A stretch of DNA of 64,000 nt from Fictibacillus arsenicus (GCF_001999465.1 NZ_MQMF01000001.1:1364001-1428000); one strand, 5' to 3'. Numbered from the stretch's first letter, positions 53,654 to 63,133 are shown. Numbers and translations: made by a program. The notes: generated by a model from the sequence alone, not told the origin.

Positions 53654-54199
53654 TTAGAATGGCAGATCGTCATCAGAAATGTCGATCGGCGTGCCATCAT
53701 TTGCAAACGGGTCATCGTTGAAGTTATTACGTTTTGGGTTCTGCTGCTGTTGCTGCTGTCCGCCAAATCCGTTGTCACTTCCATAGCTGCGGTTCTGATT
53801 TTGCTGCCCAAATCCGCGGTCATTTGATGGTCCACCAAAGTTGCTGCCGCCTTGATATTGCTGGCCGCCTGCGTTAGCGTTTTTAGGTTCAAGGAATTGA
53901 ACACTTTCTGCCATTACTTCAGTAACATAGACTCTTTGACCCTGCTGGTTATCGTAAGAACGCGTTTGAACACGTCCATCCACTCCGGCAAGAGAACCTT
54001 TTTTCAGGTAGTTTGCCACGTTTTCAGCGGGCTTTCGCCAAACGACACAGTTAATAAAATCTGCTTCACGCTCACCTTGCTGATTCGAAAAAGGACGATT
54101 TACAGCAAGTGTGAAATTAGCTACTGCCACACCGTTTGGAGTGTACTTTAATTCTGGGTCTTTCGTTAAACGTCCCACCAGTACTACACGATTTAGCAT
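53654..54199 (-). CDS. ssbA: Single-stranded DNA-binding protein
   Basis: This 181-residue protein has an OB fold ([49 protein letters not shown]). A Gly/Gln/Asn-rich disordered linker follows (runs of QQQQQ near residue 155), then the acidic partner-binding tip DISDDDLPF. It coats single-stranded DNA at the replication fork and recruits repair proteins. It is the essential SsbA of bacilli by its place between rpsF and rpsR. Confidence 0.97.
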   Translation of the reverse strand: MLNRVVLVGRLTKDPELKYTPNGVAVANFTLAVNRPFSNQQGEREADFINCVVWRKPAENVANYLKKGSLAGVDGRVQTRSYDNQQGQRVYVTEVMAESVQFLEPKNANAGGQQYQGGSNFGGPSNDRGFGQQNQNRSYGSDNGFGGQQQQQQNPKRNNFNDDPFANDGTPIDISDDDLPF

Positions 54200-54220
54200 T
54201 CAGAACCACTCCTTAAAGGA

Positions 54221-54511
54221 TTAATTTCTTTCGTCTACGATTGTCATAAAACGAAGAACATCTTCGTTGATCTTCATAAGACGGTCAAATTCATTAATCG
54301 CTTCGTTTGGAGCTACAACGTCTAATAGTGTGTAGTATCCATCGCGGAAGTCATTGATTTCGTAAGCTAAACGCTTCTTACCCATTTCCTTTTCGTTCGC
54401 GATTTCCGCACCGTTATCAGTTAGGATGCTTTTCGCACGCTCTTTTGTTGCTTTAAGAGCTTCCTCTTCAATATTCGGACGGACGATGTACATGATTTCG
54501 TACTTTTTCAT
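54221..54511 (-). CDS. rpsF: 30S ribosomal protein S6
   Basis: This 96-residue protein has [40 protein letters not shown] and [14 protein letters not shown], typical S6. It pairs with S18 on the 30S platform. ATG at 54511 has AAGGAGGTG upstream; 24 extra residues from 54583 are an artefact. It is first gene of the operon. A small hairpin just before the Shine-Dalgarno could be the S6-S18 autoregulatory site. Confidence 0.97.
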   Translation of the reverse strand: MKKYEIMYIVRPNIEEEALKATKERAKSILTDNGAEIANEKEMGKKRLAYEINDFRDGYYTLLDVVAPNEAINEFDRLMKINEDVLRFMTIVDERN

Positions 54512-54524
54512 TCCGTTCACCTCC

Positions 54525-54546
54525 TTTTGGTCTAAGCGGCCCAAAA
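54525..54546 (-). promoter_or_regulatory. Hairpin overlapping the rpsF translation start region
   Basis: On the minus strand TTTTGG and CCAAAA pair around GCCGCTTAGA, immediately before GGAGG. Position and the CCG-containing loop recall the S6:S18-binding leader motif; this is inferred. Confidence 0.4.
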
Positions 54547-54767
54547 CATTCGTTCCGGGCAAGGAGAAAATCATCAAAAACAATATTTGTTGACAATTAA
54601 CTCACAATAAAGAATTATATCAAAACATGTTGTATAAAACAAGCTTACTTTAAAATAAAGCATAAAAAAGAGAAAAAGCGACTGCTTTTCCTCCGTTTTT
54701 TACTATTTTGTTTTGGAATCTTTTCCAAAAAGAAATTGGTGGTTTTGTAAAGAAACTTCGTTGACTT

Positions 54768-54898
54768 GTTGGTTGGAGCGTAAGGTGCGAGACTCCTGCG
54801 GGATCAGTGGGACAGGTGAGACTCCTAACAGCGCAAAGCGCTAGGAGGCTCACCGCACACCCCGCGGAAAGCGAGCATCCTGGAGCGGAGACCAACCC
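54768..54898 (+). repeat. Dispersed 130-bp intergenic repeat, copy c
   Basis: It starts GTTGGTTGGAGCGTAAGGTG and ends CTGGAGCGGAGACCAAC, with the same core as copy b. It fills most of the gap between rpsF and ychF; 54547-54767 otherwise holds nothing I recognise. Confidence 0.85.
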
Positions 54899-54915
54899 CT
54901 CACAGTGTTTTTTTA

Positions 54916-56013
54916 TTAAACATTAAAACGGAAATGAACAACATCTCCATCTTTCATCTCGTATTCTTTACCTTCTAGACGAACTTTTCCTTTTTCTTTA
55001 GCAGCCGCCATGTTACCTGCAGCCATTAGGTCGTCATAAGCGACAACCTCTGCACGGATAAATCCTCTTTCAAAGTCAGTATGGATGATACCCGCACAAG
55101 CAGGAGCTTTCATTCCTTTACGGAACGTCCATGCGCGAACTTCCTGTACACCTGCTGTAAAGTAAGTTGCTAATCCAAGTAGTGAATAAGAAGCACGAAT
55201 CAGCTTATCAAGACCCGCTTCTTCAATCCCAAGCTCACCCAGGAATGCCATCTTTTCATCCCCATCAAGCTCGGCGATCTCTTCTTCAACTTTTGCACAG
55301 ATTACGATAACTTCTGCATTTTCACGAGCAGCATACTCTTTTACCGCTTCAACGTGCTCGTTTGTTCCTTCAAGAAGCTCATCTTCACTTACGTTTGCTA
55401 CATAAAGGATCGGCTTCATTGTCAGCAAGTGCATTGCATGAACAATCTTTTTCTCTTCAGGCGTTAAGTCCACACTTCTTGCAGGAAGCTCTTGCATAAG
55501 TGCTTCTTTAATTTTTGAAAGAACAGCAAATTCAGCTACCGCTTCTTTGTCCTTCGATTTTGCCAGCTTCTCAACACGTGCAACGCGCTTATCGATAGAC
55601 TCTAGATCAGCAAAGATTAACTCAAGGTTGATTACTTCAATATCATCGATCGGATTTACTTTTCCGTGAACGTGTGTGATATTTTCATCATCAAAGCAGC
55701 GAACAACTTGTAAAATTGCATCTGTTTGGCGGATATGAGATAAGAACTTGTTACCAAGTCCTTCTCCTTTGCTTGCCCCTTTTACAATTCCTGCGATATC
55801 AGTAAATTCAAAAGTTGTCGGAACAACTTTTTTAGGCTGTACAAGCTCAGTTAATTTTTGCAGTCTGTGATCAGGCACTTCTACAATCCCTACGTTAGGA
55901 TCGATTGTACAGAACGGATAGTTGGCAGATTCAGCACCTGCTTGAGTAATAGCATTAAACAATGTTGATTTACCTACGTTCGGCAAACCAACGATTCCAG
56001 TTGTAAGAGCCAC
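54916..56013 (-). CDS. ychF: Redox-/ribosome-associated GTPase YchF
   Basis: This 365-residue Obg-family P-loop protein, which prefers ATP, has G1 GIVGLPNVGKSTLFNAIT, G3 FTDIAGIVKGASKGEGLGN, the altered G4 (YVANVSEDEL) and a C-terminal TGS domain (ARAWTFRKG-type segment, then DGDVVHFRFNV). It binds ribosomes and influences translation and the oxidative-stress response. The start is GTG at 56013 with GAGGAGTGA 7 nt upstream; the frame extends to 56115 without start signals. It corresponds to YyaF of B. subtilis. Confidence 0.95.
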   Translation of the reverse strand: MALTTGIVGLPNVGKSTLFNAITQAGAESANYPFCTIDPNVGIVEVPDHRLQKLTELVQPKKVVPTTFEFTDIAGIVKGASKGEGLGNKFLSHIRQTDAILQVVRCFDDENITHVHGKVNPIDDIEVINLELIFADLESIDKRVARVEKLAKSKDKEAVAEFAVLSKIKEALMQELPARSVDLTPEEKKIVHAMHLLTMKPILYVANVSEDELLEGTNEHVEAVKEYAARENAEVIVICAKVEEEIAELDGDEKMAFLGELGIEEAGLDKLIRASYSLLGLATYFTAGVQEVRAWTFRKGMKAPACAGIIHTDFERGFIRAEVVAYDDLMAAGNMAAAKEKGKVRLEGKEYEMKDGDVVHFRFNV

Positions 56014-56118
56014 TGTTATTTCACTCCTCTGTTTTATATAAAGCTCGGAAAGACGAGACTTTTCAGTTAAAAAAATATCCTTCCCAATTATAGGTTTTAT
56101 CACTTTAAAAAACAAGAA

Positions 56119-56144
56119 GAACCGGGTTATGATATACCCGGTTC
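56119..56144 (-). terminator. Hairpin after the DUF951 gene
   Basis: GAACCGGGT and ACCCGGTTC pair around ATATCATA; the T-run on the minus strand is interrupted. Confidence 0.6.
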
Positions 56145-56182
56145 ATTGTCTGCTGATCTTTTCAATTCAATTCCGTAAAACT

Positions 56183-56380
56183 TTACTCTCCTGGAGATGC
56201 TAATACTTTCTTTATTTTCTTCGCAAATTCGGACCTGGGCAGCATGACACTGTGCTGACAACCCATACACTTAATCCGGATATCCGCTCCCATGCGTATA
56301 ACTTTCCAGCGATTCGTTCCACATGGGTGCTGTTTCTTCATTTCCACCTCATCATGAAGGTGAAATTCTTTTTGCTGCAT
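56183..56380 (-). CDS. DUF951 family protein (YyzM)
   Basis: This 65-residue protein has VEMKKQHPCGTNRWKVIRMG and DIRIKCMGCQHSVMLPRSEF, with one Cys followed by a CxxC, a likely zinc site. DUF951 is conserved next to the MscS-like channel and ychF in Firmicutes and may bind nucleic acid; function is not established. Its start lies 3 bp after the channel gene's stop, so they form one transcript. Confidence 0.88.
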   Translation of the reverse strand: MQQKEFHLHDEVEMKKQHPCGTNRWKVIRMGADIRIKCMGCQHSVMLPRSEFAKKIKKVLASPGE

Positions 56381-56382
56381 TG

Positions 56383-57291
56383 TCAGCCCTCCATTTTGTT
56401 CTTATTTTCTTTCATATTAGCTTCTTTATGATAGGTGACCATTTTCGGATATGGAATTTCAATACCCGCTTTTTCAAGTTCGAGTTTCAATGTTTTTCTA
56501 AGTTCTCTTGCTATCTTAAAATGAGTCATCGGCAGCACTTCAGATGTTACACGAATAATCACTTCAGAAGCACCGAGCATTTGAACACCTAGTACTTCAG
56601 GATCTTTAACCATTTCAGGATAATCAGGCTTTACTCGTTTAACAACATCTTCAATGATTCTTTGTGCTTTATCGATATCTTCTTCATACGCAATGCTTAG
56701 ATCTACTACGGCAATACTGTTATGAACGGAAAAGTTTGTTACTTCTGTGATAGACGAATTCGGCAGGATATGCAATTCTCCTGTCCAGCTCTTAATTTTT
56801 GTTGTCCGAAGGCCGATTTCTTCTACCGTTCCTTCAAAACTAGCAATCCGTACTGTATCCCCGACAGAAAACTGATTTTCAAATATGATGAAAAAACCTG
56901 TAATGATATCTCTTACGAGGTTCTGAGCTCCAAAACCGATTGCGAGTCCTAAGACTCCCGCTCCTGCCAGTATGCCTCTTACATCCATAAATTCACCTAA
57001 TATGGCTATGATGACTATAGAATAAATCACATAAGTCGCTACGTTATTTAAGAGCCTGAATAATGTGTTTTCTCTTTTTTCACTAAGCCGTAAAGGTGAT
57101 TTTAATCTCACCTTAAAAATATTAGCGATTGCCGCTTTAATAACGTATTTAAAGATGATTGCAATAATAATGATTGCTGTAATTTTCAGTCCGGTAGCAC
57201 CAATCCCAGCCCACCAATCTTTGTCTGAAAATATCGTTACTGCTTGTTCTGCTTTTTTAGGTAAATCTGTACCTGCCAATGAAGTCTCCAT
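56383..57291 (-). CDS. Small-conductance mechanosensitive channel (MscS family)
   Basis: This 302-residue membrane protein has three N-terminal helices, the pore-lining helix GAGVLGLAIGFGAQNLVRDI and the cytoplasmic beta domain FEGTVEEIGLRTTKI. A C-terminal alpha/beta domain ends in IEIPYPKMVTYH. It releases solutes on hypo-osmotic shock. The start is either ATG 57291 or TTG 57279; GGAG lies 6 nt before the TTG, while the ATG touches GAGAGG. It is in an operon with the DUF951 gene. Confidence 0.88.
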   Translation of the reverse strand: METSLAGTDLPKKAEQAVTIFSDKDWWAGIGATGLKITAIIIIAIIFKYVIKAAIANIFKVRLKSPLRLSEKRENTLFRLLNNVATYVIYSIVIIAILGEFMDVRGILAGAGVLGLAIGFGAQNLVRDIITGFFIIFENQFSVGDTVRIASFEGTVEEIGLRTTKIKSWTGELHILPNSSITEVTNFSVHNSIAVVDLSIAYEEDIDKAQRIIEDVVKRVKPDYPEMVKDPEVLGVQMLGASEVIIRVTSEVLPMTHFKIARELRKTLKLELEKAGIEIPYPKMVTYHKEANMKENKNKMEG

Positions 57292-57504
57292 CCTCTCAAA
57301 AGATTATGAAATTATTTAATCAGCTTTCACATGGAATTACAATGTCATTCATAGAAAACCTGTATGAAAAATTTATTCGGTTACGAGCATGACCTAAACG
57401 GGTATAGTCCCTAAACAAAAGTCTGTGATTATTCTATTCTACCATGTATAGGAAAAGGAATTCTTCCGTATACTAAGTAGTACCATAATAAAGGAGAGGA
57501 TGTC

Positions 57505-58137
57505 ATGTTCCTCAAACGGAAGCTAGGACTAGGGAAACCCATTCAATATAAATTGCACCATGAAGAAAAGGAAGCCACACTGCGAATTACAGAACAAATT
57601 TTACCTATGCTTCCGGAATCGAGCCGCCAGCCAGTCGTTGTCGTATGCATTGGTACAGACAGATCAACCGGCGACGCACTTGGTCCCCTCGTTGGCACGA
57701 AGTTATACAATAAAGATACTTTTCCCTTTCATGTGTATGGAACCCTTGATGACCCCGTTCATGCGGTGAATCTCGAAGAAAAACTAAAAATGATTGAAAC
57801 TGAAAATCCAGGCGCATTTATCATCGGAATAGATGCTTGTCTGGGACGGTTAAATCATGTTGGGATGGTATCCATTAATGATGGTCCAGTTAAACCTGGT
57901 GCAGGAGTGAACAAACAGCTTCCTCCTGTCGGGGACATGCATATAACTGGAATTGTAAACGTGAGCGGTTTTATGGAGTATTTCGTTCTTCAGAATACGA
58001 GGCTCAGCATCGTAATGAAAATGGCAGATTTGATTGCTGATTCCCTTCACATGGCTTGCCTGAGAAAAAAGATTCAGCAAAAAAACATGATGCATCAAAC
58101 AGAATCTCGATCACAAGACATCTATAAAATTCAATAA
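57505..58137 (+). CDS. yyaC: YyaC family sporulation protein (GPR-like fold)
   Basis: This 210-residue protein has VVVCIGTDRSTGDALGPLVG and the paired Asp in FIIGIDACLGRLNHVG, plus GAGVNKQLPPVGDMHITGIV. This is the YyaC family, related in fold to the germination protease GPR that degrades small acid-soluble spore proteins. Its exact substrate is not established. The gene is conserved beside spo0J in spore formers and supports an endospore-forming host. The ribosome binding site is AAAGGAGAGG before ATG. Confidence 0.9.
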   Translation: MFLKRKLGLGKPIQYKLHHEEKEATLRITEQILPMLPESSRQPVVVVCIGTDRSTGDALGPLVGTKLYNKDTFPFHVYGTLDDPVHAVNLEEKLKMIETENPGAFIIGIDACLGRLNHVGMVSINDGPVKPGAGVNKQLPPVGDMHITGIVNVSGFMEYFVLQNTRLSIVMKMADLIADSLHMACLRKKIQQKNMMHQTESRSQDIYKIQ

Positions 58138-58142
58138 AAACA

Positions 58143-58173
58143 AAGCCGCTTGTATCAATGATACAAGCGGCTT
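58143..58173. terminator. Bidirectional terminator yyaC / DUF554
   Basis: AAGCCGCTTGTATCA and TGATACAAGCGGCTT form a nearly perfect long stem, with a T-run on the plus side. Confidence 0.9.
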
Positions 58174-58176
58174 TTC

Positions 58177-58911
58177 TTATTGGATTCCCTGTGAAAAAGC
58201 TAGGATGCTATCCCATTTTTCTACAATAAAAACAAGAATCACTGCGATTAAAAGTCCTGGAAGCAAGTTGGCAACTCGGATTTTAGCTACTCCGAGCAGG
58301 TTTAGACCTATTGCGACAATCATAATTCCACCTGTTCCCGTTATTTCTACAATAAGAGCATCCATGAGCTCTTGCGGCACAAAACGGTCGATTTGTGTGG
58401 CTAATAGCGTAATGGCACCCTGATATAAGATAACTGGAATTGCAGAGAACATCACACCAATTCCAAGTGCTGAAGTAAATAAAATGGCACAGAATCCGTC
58501 AATCAAAGCCTTTGTATAAAGGACATCATGCTCTTGTCTCAATCCACTGTCTAAAGCGCCGACAATAGACATAGCTCCAACTACAAAAACGAGTGTAGCT
58601 GTAACAAAGCCTGTTGCAACAGATCCTTTATCTTGTTTCCCTACTTTCGTCTCAAGCCATTTTCCTACTGAATTCAGTTTTTCTTCAAGGTTCCACCACT
58701 CGCCTAGCGCTCCTCCAACAGCCAGGCTGGCGATAACGATAAGAAATTGTTCGCTCTTAAGCCCCATGCCTATTCCTAAAATAGTAACTGCCAGTGCCAT
58801 TGCCTGAAGAATGGTGTCTTTTATCCGATCGGGTATAGATGTCCAAAACAGACCTAAAAAGCTGCCAGAGATGATCGCGATTCCGTTAACAAATGTTCCT
58901 AGAAGTGACAT
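58177..58911 (-). CDS. DUF554 family membrane protein
   Basis: This 244-residue integral membrane protein has about seven helices and family motifs GTFVNGIAIISGSFLGLFW, VTILGIGMGLKSEQFLIVI, GALGEWWNLEEKLN and FVVGAMSIVGALDSGLRQEH. DUF554 (YqgA-like) proteins are predicted transporters of unknown substrate. It follows the aminotransferase-fold gene by 12 bp, so they are probably one operon. The start is ATG at 58911. Confidence 0.85.
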   Translation of the reverse strand: MSLLGTFVNGIAIISGSFLGLFWTSIPDRIKDTILQAMALAVTILGIGMGLKSEQFLIVIASLAVGGALGEWWNLEEKLNSVGKWLETKVGKQDKGSVATGFVTATLVFVVGAMSIVGALDSGLRQEHDVLYTKALIDGFCAILFTSALGIGVMFSAIPVILYQGAITLLATQIDRFVPQELMDALIVEITGTGGIMIVAIGLNLLGVAKIRVANLLPGLLIAVILVFIVEKWDSILAFSQGIQ

Positions 58912-58923
58912 GTCATTTATCTC

Positions 58924-60075
58924 CTATCCAAGTAGACCATTGATGATTTCCCTTAAAGCTCTGATCAAAGTGTTTACTTCATCTTTTGTATTGGTATAAC
59001 CGAAGCTGATTCGCAAAGCTCCTTCATTGTTTGTTCCTGTCCGGCTGTGAGCAAGCGGTGCACAATGCAGTCCGGCTCTTACGGCAATATTGTAATGTTC
59101 ATCTAAAATCACGGATATTTCATGAACATCCAGCCCTTCAACTCTTAACGATACAACAGGTAGCCGGTCTGGAAATGAAGAAGGTTTCGTTATGCTTACT
59201 TCAGGTATAGATTCAATTTGCTTCAGAAATTCAAAAAGCATCTCTTCTTCATGCTTTTGAATATTCTTTAACCCTCTATGTAAAACCTCTTTAACACCAG
59301 CGTGAACTCCTGCTATTCCAGAAACATTCAATGTTCCGCTCTCGAGTCTGTATGGAAGTTCATTTGGCTGTTCGGGATGTTCAGAAAATGTTCCTGTTCC
59401 GCCGTAAATTAATGGAGAAAGCAGCGTTTCTTTATTGTTTATAAGCAGCATCCCAATGCCTTGCGGGCCTAGCAACCCTTTATGGCCAGGTACCGCTAAA
59501 TAATCAATATTTTCATCTGTCATATGAATGGGATGAACACCAGCTGTCTGAGCAGCATCCACGAGTAATTTTAATTTATATTTCTTTGAAACACCGCCCC
59601 ATATATCTGCCGGTAAAAGTGTTCCATCCACATTTGATCCGTGGGTACAAACCAATAACCTGGTGTTTTCTGTGATGTTAGAGATGATCTTTTCTTTATG
59701 AAATGCTTCACTGCCTTGTAAATAAGTAACGCTGATCCCTATTGTTTTTTCAAGAAAATGAAGAGTCCGATAGACAGCATTATGTTCAAAGCCAGAAGCA
59801 ATTATATGATCCCCTTTTTTCCACGGAAATCCTTTTAATACAAGATTAACTGCTTCAGTAGCACTCTTCGTAAAAATGACAGATTCCGTAGACTCACAGC
59901 CAAAGAAGGATGCAATCTCATATCTTGCGTCTGTAACCACTCTCGAGGCTTCTTTAGACAAAAAATGACCGCCGCGGCCAGGATTTCCTAAGTTAACAGC
60001 TCGTCCAACAGCTTCGATAACTTCTTTAGGTTTTGGATATGAGGTTGCTGCATGGTCAAAGTAGATGATAGACAA
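58924..60075 (-). CDS. Cysteine desulfurase-like PLP enzyme (class V aminotransferase fold)
   Basis: This 383-residue enzyme starts IIYFDHAATSYPKPKEVIEA. It has the cofactor-stacking His region ASGFEHNAVYRTL, the PLP Asp in LLVDAAQTAG and the Schiff-base Lys in VPGHKGLLGPQG. A Cys-containing loop, RAGLHCAPLAHSRTG, stands where the catalytic cysteine of desulfurases lies. Such enzymes release sulfur from cysteine for cofactors, or act as aminotransferases. The start is TTG with AAGGAGG 8 nt upstream. It sits next to spo0J and is distinct from IscS and SufS. Confidence 0.85.
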   Translation of the reverse strand: MSIIYFDHAATSYPKPKEVIEAVGRAVNLGNPGRGGHFLSKEASRVVTDARYEIASFFGCESTESVIFTKSATEAVNLVLKGFPWKKGDHIIASGFEHNAVYRTLHFLEKTIGISVTYLQGSEAFHKEKIISNITENTRLLVCTHGSNVDGTLLPADIWGGVSKKYKLKLLVDAAQTAGVHPIHMTDENIDYLAVPGHKGLLGPQGIGMLLINNKETLLSPLIYGGTGTFSEHPEQPNELPYRLESGTLNVSGIAGVHAGVKEVLHRGLKNIQKHEEEMLFEFLKQIESIPEVSITKPSSFPDRLPVVSLRVEGLDVHEISVILDEHYNIAVRAGLHCAPLAHSRTGTNNEGALRISFGYTNTKDEVNTLIRALREIINGLLG

Positions 60076-60130
60076 TTATTCTTCCTCCTTGCATGTTGAG
60101 AAAACTGCTAGTCATATAACTTATAGTGTA

Positions 60131-60160
60131 AAAAAGAAACCACCTCATTGATGGTTTCAT
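60131..60160 (-). terminator. Terminator of soj-spo0J
   Basis: On the minus strand GAAACCATC and GGTGGTTTC-type arms pair around AATGA, followed by TTTTTTA. Confidence 0.85.
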
Positions 60161-60162
60161 AC

Positions 60163-60993
60163 TTACTTTTCTAAAAGATCTAAAATTCGTTCTAAATCAT
60201 CCTGAGAAAAGAACTCTATTTCAATTTTGCCTTTGCGTTTTGACTTTTTGATAGAAACACTTGTACCAAAACGGTCTCGCAATGATGATTCTTTCTCTTT
60301 AAAAAACACGTTTGTTTGAGCTGTTTTCTTTTTTGTTTCACGTGAAACATTCATATTGATGTCTTGAATGAGTTTCTCGAGCTGTCTAACATTTAACCCG
60401 TCATCGGTGATTCTCTGAACGACCCGCTGCATTTTTGATTTTTTCTTAAGTCCGAGTAATGCACGGCCGTGTCCCATCGTAATCATGCCACTGGATAAAA
60501 GCTCTAGGACAGGTTTCGGCAGCTGTAAGAGGCGGATATGGTTCGCAATATGCGGACGGCTTTTTCCAACTCTCGAAGCCAGTTCCTCTTGTGTAAGTTT
60601 AAGATGATCTATTAGCTTCTGGTAAGCTTGAGCTTCTTCCACAGGATTTAAGTCTTCCCGCTGAAGGTTCTCAATCAGTGCCACTTCCATCATTTTTTCT
60701 TCTGAATAATCTTTTATGATAACAGGGATTGTCTTAAGACCTGCTTCTGATGCAGCTCGGAACCTTCGCTCGCCAAGTATGATCTCATAGCCCTTTATGC
60801 TTTTCCTAGCTAAGATCGGCTGCAGTATTCCATGTTCCTGAATGGATTCCTTCAGCTCGTCAATCGCTTTTTGATCGAAAACTTTTCGGGGCTGATACGG
60901 ATTCGGTCTTAGTTCTTTTACACTGACTTCTTGGACTTGTTCTTCTTCATTTTTTATTAATGCTCCAAGCCCTCTACCTAACCCTTTCGCCAA
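60163..60993 (-). CDS. spo0J: Chromosome partition protein Spo0J (ParB)
   Basis: This 276-residue CTP-dependent clamp binds parS and spreads along DNA. MAKGLGRGLGALI contains the Soj-activating basic N-terminus. The CTP/ParB motifs are NPYQPRKVFD and EIILGERRFRAASEAG, the helix-turn-helix is LTQEELASRVGKSRPHIANH, and the dimerisation domain is C-terminal. TTG at 60993 matches the family start; an in-frame TTG at 60999 is also possible. It overlaps soj and contains a parS site, as in B. subtilis. Confidence 0.96.
   Translation of the reverse strand: MAKGLGRGLGALIKNEEEQVQEVSVKELRPNPYQPRKVFDQKAIDELKESIQEHGILQPILARKSIKGYEIILGERRFRAASEAGLKTIPVIIKDYSEEKMMEVALIENLQREDLNPVEEAQAYQKLIDHLKLTQEELASRVGKSRPHIANHIRLLQLPKPVLELLSSGMITMGHGRALLGLKKKSKMQRVVQRITDDGLNVRQLEKLIQDINMNVSRETKKKTAQTNVFFKEKESSLRDRFGTSVSIKKSKRKGKIEIEFFSQDDLERILDLLEK
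60334..60349. promoter_or_regulatory. parS site inside spo0J
   Basis: TGTTTCACGTGAAACA is a perfect 16-bp palindrome, one base from the B. subtilis consensus TGTTCCACGTGAAACA. B. subtilis also has a parS within spo0J. Confidence 0.9.
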
Positions 60994-61747
60994 TGCCAAT
61001 CACTTCCTTCGCAAAATCTAAGTAAACATCTGCACCCCGGGATTTAGGATCATAAATAATAATCGGTTTTCCATGACTTGGCGCTTCTGATAGTCTAACA
61101 TTTCTTGGTATGATCGTTTCATACACTTTATCTTGAAAATACTTTTTCACTTCTTCAATGACTTGAATCCCTAAATTCGTTCGGGCGTCAAGCATTGTAA
61201 GCAATACTCCGTCAATCTTAAGATCAGTATTCAAATGTTTTTGGACAAGCCGTACTGTGTTTAAAAGCTGGCTAAGGCCTTCAAGTGCGTAATATTCACA
61301 TTGCACCGGTATTATGACAGAATCTGATGCTGTTAAAGAGTTGATCGTAAGCAGACCAAGAGATGGCGGGCAATCGATAATAATAAAATCATAGTTTGAG
61401 CTTACCTGATCAAGTGCTCTTTTTAATCGTACTTCCCTAGAAATAGTCGGTACAAGTTCGATCTCCGCCCCTGCTAGCTGAATAGTAGAAGGGAGAATAT
61501 GTAGTCCTTCACAGATCGTTTCAACAATTACATCTTTAACTTCCACATCCTCAACTAAGACATTGTAGATACATTGATCAATATCTCCTTTGTCTACTCC
61601 TACACCGCTTGTTGCGTTACCTTGAGGATCTATATCTACTAACAATACCTTTTTCCCGAAATATGCTAAGCATGCACCAAGGTTGACTGACGTAGTCGTT
61701 TTTCCGACTCCGCCTTTCTGGTTGGCTACTGCAATGATCTTCGCCAC
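60974..61747 (-). CDS. soj: Chromosome partition ATPase Soj (ParA)
   Basis: This 257-residue ParA/MinD ATPase has the deviant Walker A KGGVGKTTTSVNLG, switch I/A' VDIDPQGNATSGVG and switch II DFIIIDCPPSLGLLT. It works with Spo0J on origin segregation and also regulates DnaA. The start is GTG at 61747 with GAGGTAGGTGA upstream. Its 3' end overlaps spo0J by about 20 bp, so the pair is translationally coupled. Confidence 0.97.
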   Translation of the reverse strand: MAKIIAVANQKGGVGKTTTSVNLGACLAYFGKKVLLVDIDPQGNATSGVGVDKGDIDQCIYNVLVEDVEVKDVIVETICEGLHILPSTIQLAGAEIELVPTISREVRLKRALDQVSSNYDFIIIDCPPSLGLLTINSLTASDSVIIPVQCEYYALEGLSQLLNTVRLVQKHLNTDLKIDGVLLTMLDARTNLGIQVIEEVKKYFQDKVYETIIPRNVRLSEAPSHGKPIIIYDPKSRGADVYLDFAKEVIGIGERVR

Positions 61748-61909
61748 GTTGTCACCTACCTCACTTTATGAACAATCAATTACCTATTATTCTATCATGA
61801 AGATTTTAAAATAACTTATTGAAATAATGAAATTTAGAGTTTTTTTCTGGTGCATTGTATTTAATCTTTTTGAAAGACAGTTTGTGCATGCTTCGCTGCT
61901 CCTGTGAGT

Positions 61910-62037
61910 GGTTGATTTCCGTTTCAGGTGCTCGCTTTCCGGGGGGTGTGCGGTGAGCCTCCTAGCGCTTTGCACTTCAGGAGTCTCACCTGTCCCACTC
62001 ATCCCCCAGGAGTCTTACACCTTCCACTCCAATCAAC
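61910..62037 (-). repeat. Dispersed 130-bp intergenic repeat, copy d (inverted)
   Basis: On the minus strand it reads GTTGATTGGAGTGGAAGG, GACTCCTG, GGGACAGGTGAGACTCCTGA and AGGAGGCTCACCGCACAC, ending near AATCAACC. It is in the opposite orientation to copies b, c and e. The rest of 61748-62152 is AT-rich, with only the noc terminator recognisable. Confidence 0.85.
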
Positions 62038-62113
62038 TAGTCAAAGGAGCATCTTCAAGAAACATTTTAAAAACACTCTTTAGTAAAGTATTAATTTTCG
62101 AGGAAATAATACA

Positions 62114-62146
62114 AAAAAACCACCAGCTATAAAAAGCTGATGGTTT
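62114..62146 (-). terminator. Terminator of noc
   Basis: On the minus strand AAACCATCAGCT and AGCTGGTGGTTT pair around TTTTAT, followed by TTTTTG. Confidence 0.9.
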
Positions 62147-62152
62147 TAACTC

Positions 62153-63016
62153 TTAATTTTTAGGAATTCGGATTGTAAACTGATAGAATTCTTCGTGCTC
62201 TTCTTCTTCAGTATCAATAGAAAGTCCGCTTTGAACGACCATATCCACTGACTGTCTTACCGTATTGATAGCAAGGCGCATATCCTTGCTGTAAGACTTG
62301 CGGCGAGGCTGAGGTTTTTTCTCTGCGGTTTCAGATTCTATCATTCTTTTAACCCGGTCTTCTGTTTGTTTAACATTTAATTGCTTTTCAAGAATCTCTG
62401 CTAAGACCAGTTCCATTTTTTCTGGTGTCTTTAAGACAATCAAAGCCCTTGCGTGACGTTCTGTAATCTTTTTTTGCAAAAGAGCATCTTGAATGGATTG
62501 CGGAAGCTTTAATAATCTAAGCTTATTTGCAATCGTTGACTGGCCTTTGCCTAGCTTTTGTGCCAGTCCTTCTTGTGTAAGTCCATGTAATTCCAGCAGC
62601 TTCGCGTAAGCCATTGCTTCTTCAATCGCCGTCAATTCTTCCCGCTGAAGGTTTTCAATAAGAGCTACTGATGCTGTTTGTGAATCGTCCATTTCCTTTA
62701 CAATAGCCGGTATCTTCTCCCAGCCTAGTTTTTGGACAGCTCTCCATCTGCGCTCACCCGCAATCAATTCATATTGGTCTTCTCCAATGCCGCGAACAAC
62801 AATTGGCTGAATGATGCCGTGAGCTTCGATGGTTTGTGATAATTCTTCAATTCGTTCATCTATAAAAACCGTTCTGGGCTGAAACCGGTTTGGGATAATA
62901 TACTGAACCGGAATTTGAAGTACTTCTTCGTTGTCGTTTTTTTCAGCTGGTTCTGGATCTAATGTCTGCTGGCTCTTTTCGCCGATGCCGAATAAACGTG
63001 AAAAAGGATGCTTCAT
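62153..63016 (-). CDS. noc: Nucleoid occlusion protein Noc
   Basis: This 287-residue ParB paralogue starts [17 protein letters not shown], whose amphipathic N-terminus binds the membrane. CTP/ParB motifs [12 protein letters not shown] and [17 protein letters not shown] follow, then the helix-turn-helix [20 protein letters not shown]. It prevents division over the chromosome by tethering DNA to the membrane. The order noc-rsmG upstream of soj-spo0J is the conserved one. The ribosome binding site is AAAGGTGG. Confidence 0.95.
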   Translation of the reverse strand: MKHPFSRLFGIGEKSQQTLDPEPAEKNDNEEVLQIPVQYIIPNRFQPRTVFIDERIEELSQTIEAHGIIQPIVVRGIGEDQYELIAGERRWRAVQKLGWEKIPAIVKEMDDSQTASVALIENLQREELTAIEEAMAYAKLLELHGLTQEGLAQKLGKGQSTIANKLRLLKLPQSIQDALLQKKITERHARALIVLKTPEKMELVLAEILEKQLNVKQTEDRVKRMIESETAEKKPQPRRKSYSKDMRLAINTVRQSVDMVVQSGLSIDTEEEEHEEFYQFTIRIPKN

Positions 63017-63117
63017 GCGAATACACCACCTTTTGTAATCTGCCTGTTAATCTATTTCTTCCCACTAGTCCTAAAATCCTGCAAGTCTGTAAAAATCTTT
63101 CTTTTATGTAGCGCCTG

Positions 63118-63133
63118 TGTTTCACGTGAAACA
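63118..63133. promoter_or_regulatory. parS site between rsmG and noc
   Basis: TGTTTCACGTGAAACA, a perfect palindrome, sits within a longer 24-bp palindrome (CCTGTG...CACAGG). It has no T-run in the direction of transcription, so it is not a terminator. Confidence 0.9.
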
